DNA from: Diphasiastrum complanatum
Taxonomy: Eukaryota > Streptophyta > Lycopodiopsida > Lycopodiales > Lycopodiaceae
DNA length: 64,000 bases
NCBI GenBank assembly: GCA_029204225.1
Contig: CM055096.1
Coordinates: 70,513,444 to 70,577,443, forward strand
Direction: 5' to 3'
Part shown: positions 1-11,759 of the stretch, one piece after another
Layout: each line of letters starts with the position of its first letter
Position numbering within the stretch: the stretch's first letter is position 1
Made by a program: the position numbers and the translations under genes
Notes under the pieces: model-generated
The model's database searches: none
Told to the model about the DNA's origin: nothing
What the model saw: the letters and a program-made list of their open reading frames with translations, nothing else

Positions 1-1548
1 GTAAGCCCCATAGAGACTTCCACTCTGAACATTACCATATGCATATAGATCTGGCATCTGACGAGTCCCTTCTTGACTTGAATCCTGTTCAATAGCAAAA
101 TTTTGTTGACTGGAAATGGCAATACTACCTGCAATCTGCCCTTGCTGAACATAACCTGGGATCTCACGCCATTCCTGTGTTTGATAGTCATAGCACCAAC
201 CAGGGTACTGTGGATCATAATAAAGATGCTCATTACTAGATTCAGCGACTGCGTAATGCCCCCATGCTTGATTATGTTGAGCAAATGTTTCCCCAGGTTG
301 AATATGGTTTAGCTCATGCCCTTGCAAAAGTCCCACACTGGCCACTGGGACTGTCAAAGAATCTGCATATTGCCCCCATGCTTGATCCCGTTGAACAAAT
401 GCTTCCAAAGGTTGGCTATGGTTTAGCTCATGTCCTTGCAATAGTCCTACACTACCCTCTGGAACGGTCAAAGAATCTGCACATGGACCGGTCACATCAC
501 TAGATTGATATAGTGCCATTGTGCATTCTTGGATGATGTTAGTCACCTGACTTGAAGGAGTGTGATTCGTAGGTAGAACTGGCTGGATTGCCTGGCTCAG
601 ATGCCCATTGAAAGAAAACTGGCTGGGTGAAATCTGAGTATTATCCATGTTATACTGGGTCATGTCTCGGAGTACGTTAGCATCAAGTGACTGTGACTGC
701 AACGAATCCGGTTGATCTGCAAACTGTTGCTTGATTTTAGCATCCATGTTTGTCTGAAAACTTCCTGATCCTAATGGACTAGTTTGCTGTTTATCATATC
801 CCGCCGACAAGTCCCAGGGCTGATCAATGGGGATACCATTCAACTGAGAAAAAAAGTCAGAGTACGAACCAAATCCACCTTGGCCACAGCTGTCAGAAGC
901 ACGATTGAAATTGCTCCATTCGACTTCTGTAACTTTGGTTTGCAGTTTGTCTTTCCCTTCACCACTATCAGTTGACAGCCTGTCAAAGGGTGTTCTTCTG
1001 GAATCTGTAATGGTTTCCAGCAAGTTATTGACAGAAACACTAGCTCTGGATTCTGAAACTGCATTTGCAGTCGGTACTTCTTCCACTGACGAAGCCCATG
1101 GGGTAGGACTCTGAACTTCAGAAAGGGCATTAGTATTTCGGTCATGTGAGACCGAAATGTTTGCTAAGTTCGTGGATTCTAGTTGACCCAGACTTGACTG
1201 CAATGCCCCTTCGTTCATATCCGCAGCAGGTACTCCTGATAGAGATGGAACAATTAGGTCAGGATCATTCTCGGAAACGCTCAAATTGGAAAAGGCATTA
1301 TTCAGACCGGAAGAAGATTGCTCTATGTTCAATTGTTGATTCTTTTCAGGTTGAAGCTCCATCGCCCAATTTCCATAATCAGACGCATTCAGTCCTTTCT
1401 GCTCAACCCCTTTCAAAATGGATATATTTTCTGCTTCTTGTTGATCTTCCACACACAAAGGACCATCTAGCTCATCACCAAGTTGATCAAAAAAGCTGGC
1501 ATCCACGTCATCCGTCAACCCCAAGGAAATAGATGGCACCGACGCCAT
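1..1548 (-). CDS. SEC16: SEC16 (COPII coat assembly scaffold), N-terminal part, runs off the left edge
   Basis: Reading the minus strand from an ATG at 1548 gives 516 codons without a stop to base 1, so the gene is partial and continues outside the window. The start reads MASVPSISLGLTDDVDASFF and continues with DQLGDELDGP, the acidic N-terminal motif I associate with plant SEC16 (MAG5-type) proteins. Near residues 420-440 lies a YYDPQYPGWCYDYQTQEW stretch, which matches the tryptophan/tyrosine-rich segment that precedes the conserved central domain. SEC16 is a large peripheral protein of ER exit sites that organises Sec13/Sec31 and Sar1 for COPII vesicle formation. The central and C-terminal domains are not in the window. 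The region between the two motifs is Ser/Asn/Gln-rich and probably disordered, as is usual for the family. An alternative in-frame ATG lies 9 bases upstream at 1557. I prefer 1548 because MASVPS resembles family starts. The gene looks intact; no lesion is seen. Confidence 0.85.
   Translation of the reverse strand, partial: MASVPSISLGLTDDVDASFFDQLGDELDGPLCVEDQQEAENISILKGVEQKGLNASDYGNWAMELQPEKNQQLNIEQSSSGLNNAFSNLSVSENDPDLIVPSLSGVPAADMNEGALQSSLGQLESTNLANISVSHDRNTNALSEVQSPTPWASSVEEVPTANAVSESRASVSVNNLLETITDSRRTPFDRLSTDSGEGKDKLQTKVTEVEWSNFNRASDSCGQGGFGSYSDFFSQLNGIPIDQPWDLSAGYDKQQTSPLGSGSFQTNMDAKIKQQFADQPDSLQSQSLDANVLRDMTQYNMDNTQISPSQFSFNGHLSQAIQPVLPTNHTPSSQVTNIIQECTMALYQSSDVTGPCADSLTVPEGSVGLLQGHELNHSQPLEAFVQRDQAWGQYADSLTVPVASVGLLQGHELNHIQPGETFAQHNQAWGHYAVAESSNEHLYYDPQYPGWCYDYQTQEWREIPGYVQQGQIAGSIAISSQQNFAIEQDSSQEGTRQMPDLYAYGNVQSGSLYGAY
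257..484 (-). repeat. In-frame tandem duplication of 114 bp inside SEC16
   Basis: Two adjacent copies of a 114-bp unit (257-370 and 371-484) encode two 38-residue repeats, each with the cores ADSLTVP, SVGLLQGHELNH and QAWG. About 28 of 38 residues agree between the copies, so the duplication is in frame and not very recent. It lies just before the YYDPQYPGW motif. Confidence 0.85.
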
Positions 1549-2700
1549 AGATGGCATGGCAACTCGCCAAAAATATCAACCAGGTCAAGCCACTTCAGAT
1601 CACCCCAAGATCTGAAAAGCAAGTAAGAGCTGTAGGATGGGGGGAAATGGTTCTCGTGTTCTGCGCTATTCCACAAATGAGTTTTTATTTTCCGAAGAAT
1701 ATCAATGATAACTCTCAACCAAAGCAGGCACTCTCCAATGCATAAGCCAGGCCTAGAAACATGACAAGCGGCAGCTGCGCATACCAACGTATGTCACAGA
1801 TGCATCCATAGCTCCACATCTAGCAATCCATCTCTCCATACTGCCATGTCACATTAGCGCGCAAAAGGAAGGGCAAACTTTCCCTTTCAGCTAGGTTAAT
1901 TGATCTTCATTGCTTTTGCATGCCTAGCCTTGTTAATCTCAAAACATCAATGCTCTTTCATTTCGCAAATGCGACCATATCTTTAAAGCCTTGCTAAAGA
2001 GCGATTACATAATAGAAAATCTTGGAAGCTCTGGATCTTTGAAGCCGACCTAACCAAATCTAAAACTCAAAACCGCAGAGCGAGTGAATGTAGCACAATA
2101 AACGCTAACATAGCATACCTATCACAGGCATTGCAGCACCATTTCCAGCAGCCAAAATAACAAAATCAATCCAGAAAAGAGCAGAGCATGTTTTTCACCT
2201 TGCCGGATCCAATTTTTGGCCCCGAATTTGCAAATTACAAGTCAATCACGAGCGCGCAAGAGCAAACCAGCGCTCGCAGATGCCCCCCCTCCTGGATCTG
2301 TAAACATGATGTGATTACGAGAGGCGGAGGAGGGCAGATCTGGAGGAAAGGGAGAAAAACAGAGCAAAAAGAAGGCGATCCAGAGATCGAAAGAGAGACG
2401 ACACGACAAGCTAAAGAACAAGAGGGAGCCCTAAAGAGAGAGGAGCCAAACACCCTGGGCCTGGGCACCTATGCTTTTAAACCCGTCACCGTTGGATATC
2501 CCTCCTACCCACTCCGATTTTGCCACGTTTTTTAAGATAAAGCATTGAAAATGTTCCACGTGTCAATTATGACTCGTGGCTAGCATCCCAGCGGGGGAGC
2601 GTGAACCACACAGTGCTCTTAAGACACGTTCGGTTTCCTCGATGGGCCTTTATGGCACTATATTGTTCACCCTGCCCACTTAGATTCCTGCCACGTGGGA
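1549..2700 (-). promoter_or_regulatory. SEC16 5' leader and promoter region with G-box elements
   Basis: The minus strand upstream of the SEC16 ATG has no coding signal. A pyrimidine-rich stretch ending in TTTTCAG near 1612 could be a leader-intron acceptor (inference). A TATA-like TTTAAAAG lies at about 2471-2480. Two ACGTG elements follow further upstream: CCACGTGTCA at 2556-2565 and CCACGTGG at about 2690-2699, both of the G-box/ABRE type bound by bZIP or bHLH factors. ORFs in this stretch on either strand show no recognisable protein. Confidence 0.45.
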
Positions 2701-5120
2701 CCGCAGAGACTTGAGCGCTTTTTCAACGGTCGATACGAAAAACGTGTCATGATCTGAACGATAACAATAGAATCCAACGGTGGAGAGTTTGAAATCGTAG
2801 TGTGCTGGGAAGATGGTGGGAAGGGGGGTCATGTACTGATGAAGCTGGTGGACGCGCCGGCAGCCAAATAGACGTAGCTTCGGGCAGTAGTTGGAGTTTG
2901 ACGGTAAGTGACCACTCACACTTCTAAATTTGGCCACTTTAACAATATTGCATGACTTATCCTCACTAAGTGGTGGGTTGGTGAATATTATTTATTGACT
3001 TCAATATGCCCGCTGCGGTCATGAGTTAGACTCTAATTTGCCACACAAAAGAGCACACACGACATACAAGAGGGAAAAGAATTTGATCTATCAACCAAAT
3101 AAGTACACATACAATTGGGAAAAAAAAATTGAGATTATAATTGGCAAAGAATTTTTATTTATTTTAGCGCATAGTTAGATTGTGCAAATGTTTAAACTGC
3201 TAGAATATTCACGCCTCTTCACCCATCCAGCACACTTTGGCAAAGATCGTACACATTTTAGCTAAGATGCTTTTTTTCTTGGAATCTTCTAAACGCGACA
3301 AGGATAATTTTATTAAGGAATGTAGGTATTGCACCTATTAATGACTTTTTCTTGGTGCCAATTTATGAATCTTAGAATCCATAGAGCACATAGTTCATAA
3401 GAAGTTATAGAAAAACAATGTAGAGCGTGATCTTGGCACGTCAAAAATTACAACCACGAAAAGTAGTATGTCTCATCATCCTTTATAATTGGGAAAGTAC
3501 TTTCTAGTGACCTTTACCTTTTCATGTTGGTTTGTAAGTTTTATGATAGGACATCAAGGATTAAATTTGGATAATGTGGTTGATAAAGAGCATGTCTTGT
3601 AGGTTCACCTACCCACCCAATTTCAAACCCGCACATGCGTGTGTATATCTTGCACACCTTCTACTGTTGTTGCTCTTGTTGGAAAAGCCTTGTATAGATG
3701 CTTGGACTACAATCGAAGGTGCCCTTTGGGGACTTCGCCCTTTCTAACATGTGTTGATATTGTCCTTTGGAGGCTTTTACTTTGCCCTTCAAGACATATT
3801 ATGTGATGGGCTTGTGCCCCTAGCTAAATCATTTGTAGATGTTGTCCCACTTAGGCTGTCACCGACTTGTCAAAAATGAAATTGCATCACCCATTTTGCA
3901 AGACATAGAAACATGGTTGATGTTTTCTTTATCAACCGACCTTAACTTTAAATTTGACTCAAAGCTCAAATTTGTACAAATGGGTATGGACTAAAGTTTG
4001 GCAATCTAGCAGCCAAGGCTCTATGTACCCCCTTTTTTCTTGGTGATGGTTGGTTTTGTATATTTTGTCTTTCTTTTGGCTATTTAGAATCATATTCCTT
4101 CCAGATTAGTGTTAAGCATCAAATTTCATCTGCTCAAAATACTTTGGGGTGGAATATGACTGAGCGGGCGATGGTGGACAGTGTGGATGGGTTGCGACAG
4201 AGGACAGCGACCTATGGATCTTGAGCCTTGTGCTCAGCAGCTTTTGTCAATGGATGAATCTTCACCTTCCTATCTCTTGTCTTTGATCATTTGTTTTTGT
4301 TCTAGAGCTTATGGAACTGTTAATTCATCCTACCTTGTAGCGGGTATTTCCTATCCACCTTCAAACCTAGATCCAAGCTCAATCAAGCGTCAAAATATGA
4401 AGAAGATTATATTGTTGTCACGTGGAGTTTCGCTCCCATGAGAGCAATAGCATAGTTCAAATTCAAGCACATGGTTATGATTCCACAATTAACACTATGA
4501 TCCATTAACACTAATCAACCAAAGATATAGCTATACTTTTCTCTCTCTCTTTTCTCTCGCAAAAGTATAATAAAGATCAATCCCAACAAGCGTCAAATCC
4601 AATACACATAAAGATCCAAATAAAGCATGAGAGATGAAGCAAGGAAAGAAGAGCAAGGGCATCCAATTTCAATTCGTAAGAGGTTCAACCTGCTTTATGA
4701 AATGAACATGACAAATGAATCACAAAGTACCACTAGATATAGTGGATTTTAGGGCTTTGGCCTCAAATCCAATTGGCCAACTTCCACCTCCCTTACTATT
4801 TGAAATTTGAAATTTGGGGGAACGCTTTTTATTCACTAACTTGACTATTAGGCCTTGCGACATTTAATTCTCGCAAAAAGGCCTAAAGTCCTCTTATTAA
4901 CTTTTAACTAATCAAATAACTATGTGATCATCGAGTTGGACTTACACACACAGGGGCACCAAATCCTCTCACTTATTAACTAGGGTTAGAGTTGCCTAGG
5001 AATTCGCAAACCCTCCAACAGTATCCCCCACCACAACTGGTGGCGGCGGTCCCACGACACCTCGTGAGAATTTTATTTAGGACTGGTGTGTATTTAGAAC
5101 GATCAGATCGCAGCAGAAAT
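2701..5120. other. Intergenic, no gene recognised
   Basis: AT-rich sequence with only short ORFs on both strands. The longest (4181-4441 +, 86 codons) has no recognisable motif. I see no repeat, RNA gene or convincing transposon end. Confidence 0.6.
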
Positions 5121-5145
5121 GAACACAACTAGAAAACTCTGTGTT

Positions 5146-5411
5146 TATCCACGCAGAATATCCACGCGAGACCCGACACTTAGTCGATTTTCTGAAATTT
5201 TGTTTGCGTGGAACATCCACGCCAAAAAAAAATTGAACACGCCTCCGGCCAGTCTACCGATGTTTTTCTGTCACGGCACCGAAAAATTTATGCGCGTGGA
5301 TAATCCACTCAAAATTGAATTTTGAAAATTCTGGCAATTGCTTGGGAGAGAAGGTTGACCGGAAGTTCAAGATATCCACGCGTGGATATCTTCTGCGTGG
5401 ATTATCCACGC
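5146..5411. repeat. Left subterminal palindrome array of the CACTA candidate
   Basis: Copies of GCGTGGA-N-ATCCACGC or its half lie at about 5147-5172 (two half sites), 5206-5222, 5294-5309, 5371-5390 (GATATCCACGCGTGGATATC, a perfect 20-bp palindrome) and 5395-5411. In En/Spm elements, short subterminal repeats in both orientations bind the TNPA protein and bring the ends together. I infer the same role here. Confidence 0.65.
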
Positions 5412-5498
5412 ATTTTTTTTTTGGTTTTTTGCAAGTTGATAATAACATGAAATTAGTTAAATAAATATATTTCTAAAGTGAATTATCTTATGATTAGG

Positions 5499-5500
<2 letters not shown>

Positions 5501-5568
<68 letters not shown>
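5501..5568. repeat. (TA)n microsatellite
   Basis: An uninterrupted AT/TA dinucleotide run of about 68 bp. The sequence on both sides (for example TTCTAAAGTGAATTAT) is itself repeated before and after the tract, near 5470, 5568 and 5653. Confidence 0.95.
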
Positions 5569-5570
<2 letters not shown>

Positions 5571-6188
5571 TAAAGTGAATTATATTATGATGAGGTTTTT
5601 TCTTTTTTTTTGCATGTTCATAATGAAATGGAATTAGTTAAATACATATTTTTCTAAAGTGAATTATATCATGGTGTTCCTAGATAATTGGGATTTTTTA
5701 TGAGGGTGGCAACCTACTTCTATAAGACAGTTGACTCGAGCTACCAAGAGGGTAATTATGCATGATCTAAGGCTTTGAGAGCCAGGGGTTTGGGGTCTAC
5801 CCTAATGGCACTCTACCTAATCTCATATCCGAGATCATTTGATATGGATTGAGAGCTCATTTTGTACATACTTCGAGAGATTATCAAGAGATGGTGATTT
5901 TGGCAAGTTTTCTCTTTAATGAGGAATTGATGAATGATGAATGTGATATTTTTTGTGTCTAATGAATAGATCTGAATCTGAACAAAGTATTATACTTTCC
6001 ACGTGTGTGACAGGATGTGAAGATCAATTATTTCTAGTTTTATTGTGGTGTTCAAAAGCCTTTGCCAATTAGATGCAAAATAGATTGAATTGTGTGCTAG
6101 TTTTCTATCTATTAGATATAAGTGAAACCTTTGATGCTTTTTCAAGGTTTTAGTATCCAAATGAGGTTCATAACCTTTGATTTTAACA

Positions 6189-6590
6189 TGGTATCAGATC
6201 CCAAATGCAACCATCAAGGGTCAAATACAAGGAAGAGAGAAGCAATTACAAGTTGATGATTGTTTAATTTTTATTGCCCTTATTACTACCTTAAGTTTGA
6301 TGATGTTCCTTCAAGTGTGAATGAAACTGTAGCAACAAAAGAGTGATTTGATGTAATGAAAAGTGAGGTGAGTACATGATGCATTGTTTGAGATACTTGT
6401 AAAATTATTGATCCTCCATCAAAGATACAAAATGTTAATGTTTGCAAATGGGTCTTTAAGATCAAGCTTAATCAAGATGGTAGTGTGAACAATTATAAAA
6501 CAAGACTAGTTGCCAAGGGATATGCTCAATTCAAGGGGATTGGCTATGATGAAACACTTGATTTTGTCATAGTTTGTGGTGGTGATTTCA
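6189..6590 (+). pseudogene. Ty1/copia fragment: primer-binding site joined to a reverse transcriptase N-terminus
   Basis: TGGTATCAGATCC at 6189-6201 resembles the initiator tRNA-Met primer-binding site that follows a copia 5' LTR. About 150 bp later a broken frame reads CKWVFKIKLNQDGS and then RLVAKGYAQFKGIGYDET, the start of a copia reverse transcriptase. Gag, protease and integrase are missing between the two, so this is an internally deleted, dead remnant. The flank 5570-6188 holds no other recognisable feature and may include a degraded LTR. Confidence 0.6.
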
Positions 6591-6965
6591 TTAACTCACA
6601 TGCTTTTAGTGATTTACTGCCTTTGCAGCATTTGTTAAAAAATGAGAATTTTCTTGGAACATGAAGCCGTGCATCTATCTTCACCGACATTATCTCCAAA
6701 AAAATGGGATTGAAGTCAAACTATGTCTATTATTTTCACTTACTTGACCATAAATGAGACTCTATTTTGGCTAAATAACAATCATTTGAAAGCATTGCAA
6801 AAATCAATTTCATTCAGAATTGCAATAATCAATTTTTATTTAGAATTACAAGAATCAATTTCATCAGCGACAGCATCTTGCAATTCATCTCCTCTTAGAT
6901 GATTTTCATCATCACTCTCACTTTCAAAAATTATTTCATCATCCTGACTATTAGAATTTATATTC

Positions 6966-9092
6966 TCAACAAGTGGGTGCTTCAAGTATGGTTTGACGAT
7001 TTATCACATCTCTAGGTAGCTCAATCTCATAGTTAAAATGAAGGTTTTCCATTTCATTCTCAACATTTGCACCCTCAAATACTCGTCGTGAACGTGGTTC
7101 AACTTGAGCTACAAACCACCATATCTTGTTTAGTCGATCTGGTTGAAAAAACACTTGCAAAAATCACTATTTTAGAACATATCGAAAACTCAAATACTGA
7201 AGTCACTTGCAATAAAATGAGAAACATTATAGCATAGCATGTGCACCTGCTCACAGTGACGAGCAACACCAATGTGTCAAAGGACTCCATGCTCAATGTT
7301 TTTGATGAATCAATCGCAAAAAATCCACTTGGATCCGATTTTACGGTTGCATTTGGCCCTCTACAAACTACCTTGAACCATTTCACATCAAATAAAAAAT
7401 AGTGTCCACTTTCACCAAATGACACATCATAAATATTTTGTATATATGGGATTCCGATCTCGTGCACTGCTTTGACTTTCTTGTTGGTAAGATGCTATTA
7501 CACCACAATCGTGTGTGCGTCTCTTGTTATCAATCCTTTCAACACGAAAGTGGAAACCAAAAGCCCATATAGCATTATACATTTTGCATTGCCACATGAC
7601 AAACATGAATCTCATAAATAATCATTGTGAATGAACCTCTATTCTGTCGTTGGCGCTTTCTAGACAATGCCCTCTCTTTTTTTTCTTCTTCATATAGGTC
7701 TAACCATTTATCCATAACTCCACAATTATAAGGCACGAATGTAGAAATTTTTTCTCGTTGGAAGGGCGCCAACCTATGGACCTTTCCCATCCCTTGAGGT
7801 TTTTCACTAGTTACCTCTTCGGCTTCCTCATCACGCCACAATAGTGGAGCAGATGGATGTAGTTCGTGCAAAATTTCAGTAACATAAAAGAGAGATTCAT
7901 GTACTAAATATCCCTCTGACATGCTACCTTCAGGCCTTGCTTTTTGACACACAAAATCTCTTAAGACTTTCATGTACCTTTCCATAAAGAACATCCACCT
8001 AAAAAGTCGCAAATGGTTAAAAATAAGTGTTTTATTTAATGAGTTCATGTATCAATTGATTTAGTTTAAATACACATGCAAAAGATAATTTATGCACTTA
8101 TACCTAGTGTGCACTGGACAAGCAATAGAAACTTCTTCAACCAAGTGCACCAATAAATGCACGTGTGAGTCCATGATGGAAGTCGGAAAATATCTCTCAA
8201 ACATGCACACAATCTCCACCATATCCTCATATCTCTTGCGAAGATCCAGCTCACGGATTTCTTTTGAACACATCCATCTGCAACAATCAATAAATACTAA
8301 ATAGAAAAATGCACCAAGTACATGTAAATACCTGACAATGATTGATAGTTTGTATATGGTCTCACAAATATCTTTTGACAAACACCCACGAATTGACAAT
8401 GGATAGATGAATTGAATCATCTTTAGCCAATCATGAGATTTGAGACCTTGCAACTTTCCATCCACTGTGAATGATGACCGTAGAGAATGGGCAAAACCAG
8501 TTGGTGTTCTAATGTCATGAATAATGGAGCGCACATGGTTAAGCTCCTCCTTAGTGAATGTCCAAGGTACTTTTGGAGCATGATCTTCACCATCCTTTAT
8601 CCACTATTTTTTTTTAGTGTTTGATTCTTTTAGATCGTGCCTTGCAGCAATGGTATCTTTTTCACCATTCATGTGTTTCCAAATAGATTCACCCAAATTT
8701 TTAAATATGTGCATGGGATCAAGTAGGTGATTAATCAAAAGGTTGTTCCAATATTCCAAACGATGAAATATAGATAATCTTTTCATACCATCGATTGGCT
8801 TTGCTTGAGATTCCTCCCATAGTATTCGCCAATCTTTCACGGACATCCTCTTTGGAGGCATCTCTCTCTCAACTCCTCCTCCAAAACCTCTTCTATGAGT
8901 GTCTCTGAATTGATGGCCTTCATGCAAGTATTTACGATGATTTTCATAAACCACATTTTTAAGACTAAAAGAGTATCTTCCCACAAGATTTGGCCCGCAC
9001 AAAAAACAAGCATTTTTTTCAGCCGTTTGAAAGCCTACCCAACAAATGGATACCATCAATCACTATTAAAAAAAGTATATGTCAAAGAATAA
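6966..9092 (-). pseudogene. TNP2-type CACTA transposase (TNPD), C-terminal part: TNP2 domain, DUF4218, DUF4216-like tail
   Basis: Successive minus-strand pieces show the family order. 9059-8604 has a CFLCG zinc-like motif, WNNLLINHLLDPMHIFKN (the WKDLLLRHNLDVMHIEKN motif of Transposase_21) and a closing RHDLKE. 8534-8061 and 8048-7575 carry DUF4218 signatures (GLKSHDW, LSIRGCLSKDICETI, FPTSIMDSHVHLLVHL, KARPEGSMSEGYL). 7615-6966 has a DUF4216-like region with WFVAQVEPRSRR near its end. The pieces lie in different frames. Some breaks (8540-8600, 8280-8330) may be introns, others are frameshifts. The N-terminal half of the TNP2 domain, including the usual FPAY...GW segment, is missing; the SET-like gene lies where it should be. 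The protein would be the DDE transposase that cuts and joins the element ends. The copy looks dead. Confidence 0.8.
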
Positions 9093-9274
9093 TTATAGCC
9101 ATTGTAGTATATCATGTAAATGTCTAACATTTAATCTACACAAATGACGAATAATGCTCCTAACATTTGACATATTTAATGACACAAACCATATACAATC
9201 AAGATGCATGGATTATACATCTCTGCATATCAACAAAATTTAAATCTTCACATTTGACTTATTGTCTTTTGCAA

Positions 9275-10271
9275 TCATTTGGGTAGAGGATGGTTGAGAC
9301 TATACTTGATGAACAATTCCTCCCCAAACCCGATAGATCTAGTGGCACAGACCATTACATAAGTGCCCTTCACATTCCTAGTAAAATATTCTTCTTTTCC
9401 ATTGGTGCGTTCTTCAAAATCACAATTCGTCAATAGAGGGTGGCCAATGGAACTATTTATATATGCAGCAATGTTTCCATGCACATCTGGACGTCCATCA
9501 ATGTATGTACGATTTGCCCTTGAGATGTTGCCTCCTTGCATACATTGCTCCTCTAAAGAACAAGCATTTGAATTCAAGCCATATACTTGCATCCTCCATT
9601 GGTGACAACACAAAGCATGTCAATCACCCCAATTGTATTGAGGTCCTGCATATGGCATCAATGTCACAACACTATTTAAAGGGACCTCAATACTACTCAA
9701 TGCAAAAAGGCCCAAACCAGCCTCAAGAAAGTGTTCACTAGGCATGATCATGTACATTCGACCCCAATATGTAAATGGTGTTCCATTTAATGGTAATGGT
9801 GATTGGAGTGGCCAACACGAATATCTACTTCTAATAAAAAGTTTTTACTAATGGTTGCAAGCTAGGTGGAAGAGGAAGGTCAGACAAAGAACCTAGAATG
9901 TCTTTTGACACATCAACAGTGCGTAGTAATTTGCAATTATCTTTCAAACTAGTCATAATACATCCAAGACGTGTTCTCTTTTTTGAAGGGGTGGTCAAGT
10001 TTGTGGAATCCACGTGGAGTATCGTGGAGGACTCATGTGCAACATCTAGGATAGGTGTGGTTGGGTGGTAAGAACTTTCTAGAGATTTGGAGACATGGAT
10101 TGAATCACAAGGCATTGATGAACTAATTATATCATGCAAGGGGTCATCATCAACAAGAACATCATGTAGGGATCCAAAATCAATATTCATGTGATTTATC
10201 CTATCAATAATATTCTCGATCTCTCTTGCAACTCTTTTTCTTGAAACCAACTTATGGTCCTTCTTCTGCAA
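9275..10271 (-). pseudogene. SET-domain (protein lysine methyltransferase-like) gene inside the CACTA element, broken
   Basis: The C-terminal half carries the order of a SET domain. EAGLGLFALSSIEV and VVTLMPYAGP match the SET-N pattern (GLGLFA...G..I..Y.G), then GNIAAYINSSIGHPLL takes the place of the usual N..RFINHSC motif, and CATRSIGFGEELFIKYSLN matches the closing GEEL..DY motif. The preceding 9831-10271 part (about 146 codons) is a low-similarity region with basic N-terminal residues (KKDHKLVSRKRVARE). A +1 shift near 9830-9845 separates it from the SET part, and an in-frame TGA lies at 9622-9620. The NHSC motif, which holds the cofactor and pseudoknot, is degenerate (INSS), so catalysis is doubtful even without the lesions. 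SET proteins methylate lysines, often on histones. A chromatin role for the element is inference. Confidence 0.65.
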
Positions 10272-10298
10272 AAGTTGAAAATGTTAGATGTATCAGTT

Positions 10299-10302
<4 letters not shown>

Positions 10303-10390
<88 letters not shown>
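10303..10390. repeat. (TC)n microsatellite
   Basis: A near-perfect TC dinucleotide run of about 88 bp. Apparent Ser-Leu or Arg-Glu ORFs through it are artefacts of the repeat. Confidence 0.95.
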
Positions 10391-10393
<3 letters not shown>

Positions 10394-10647
10394 CATGAAA
10401 CATAAATTAATATATAACACAAATCATAAACTAGTAGCATGAAACACACACACAAACACATGCACCGAACCACACGATTATATCCTACTCCAGAATGTCA
10501 CCACATGCTCCCTCCCTGCGGTGTTTGGGCTTTTTTGTGGAATTCATCTTCCAACAAAAAAACATTTGAACCACGCCTTTAACGGAAGAAAACAAGGGCT
10601 ACACACCTTCCTAGAATTGGGAGTGTTGGTTACCTTTAACTCTTTCA

Positions 10648-10761
<114 letters not shown>

Positions 10762-11029
10762 CGTGAATGAGTCTATTATGGGTGATTGAATATGGAAATC
10801 AAGATTAACTTCATCTAATCTACATCTAATCATTCTATTTGGATTTTTCTTTTAGAAGCAAACTTCATCTAAATATTCTATTTGAATTTTTTCTTTTAGA
10901 AGCAAGTGAGAGATTAACTTCAAAGTATCGTGACACTCATCCTATCGCTCAATATTTATTGGCCAAACTATACTTGAAGTGTCATAAGGGTCAAAGATTA
11001 AAGCATTTTCGAAAAACACTTTAAAGAGT

Positions 11030-11754
11030 TTACCTCTCGTACTCTTGAATTCTCTGTGTGCACTCCATTGGCCCAAATATGATCGTTGACAATCCTGCTT
11101 GTCCGAATCCTAAGGCCTTTGCATTGTTTGCATGTACATGGTATCCTCTCATTATTCTGGTTGAAACTGGTCCAATAATGCAATTGCAAATTGCACAAAT
11201 TCTTTCAGTGTCATTCAAATGAAAATTGACAAATTCTAACATGTGACAAAAATTGACAAAATAGTCTTTGTACATTTAGTGCATTTTCAACCTTCATTTG
11301 TGATGGAGTGGTGTCTTGGCTTTCCAAAGAGCAATATACTATATCCAAAGAGCAAATCGGATTACATCACTATTACAAATAAAAAAATTATGACATAAAT
11401 CAATATACATACATGTGATGGATCAATAGGCGGTCTACATCGACTGATGGAAGAGCTTGAAGATGAACCAGTCAGTAGTTGTTCATTGTACTTTAGTCTT
11501 GATTGCTCCTTTTTTCTGTGATAGAGCTCAATTCTTTTTTCTTTCTCTAAATCACGTGGAGGTACAATAATTTTTCTAGATTTCATAATTCCAATCAAAT
11601 GTCATTGTAAGAATAAATTTGCAAGAAAAATTATACACTCATATTCAAATAACAAATAAAGTACAATTGATGTCAATATCAATAACAATATATACCTGCT
11701 GTTGCGATCATGAGATGAATCGCTATCTAATGATGATGACATCGTCGATGACAT
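11030..11754 (-). pseudogene. N-terminal exons of the CACTA transposase: Transposase-associated (C-x-C-x2-C) domain
   Basis: A minus-strand ATG near 11754 opens MSSTMSSSLDSDSSHD, followed by a possible donor (CAG|GTATAT) near 11697. A second exon (about 11583-11415) is Lys/Arg/Glu-rich (KIIVPPRDLEKEKRIELYHR) with a Ser run. A third piece (about 11200-11030) has IPCTCKQCKGLRI and then VNDHIWANGV, the pattern of the Transposase-associated domain found at the N-terminus of TNP2 proteins (I.CPC.KC...V..HL...G). The order and strand match the TNP2 pieces at 9.09-6.97 kb, so they were probably one gene before the SET segment and repeat tracts separated them. Exon joins are inferred by eye. A different frame through the same DNA (CAICNCIIGP) is a rival reading. 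Confidence 0.5.
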
Positions 11755-11759
11755 TTACA

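Noticed and set aside
840-1145. Small ORFs on both strands over 100-1790
   Set aside because: They are shadows of the continuous SEC16 frame or lie in its untranslated leader.
11030-11275. Zinc-finger gene from the frame with CAICNCIIGP
   Set aside because: The overlapping frame with IPCTCKQCKGLRI fits the CACTA Transposase-associated domain and its location better.
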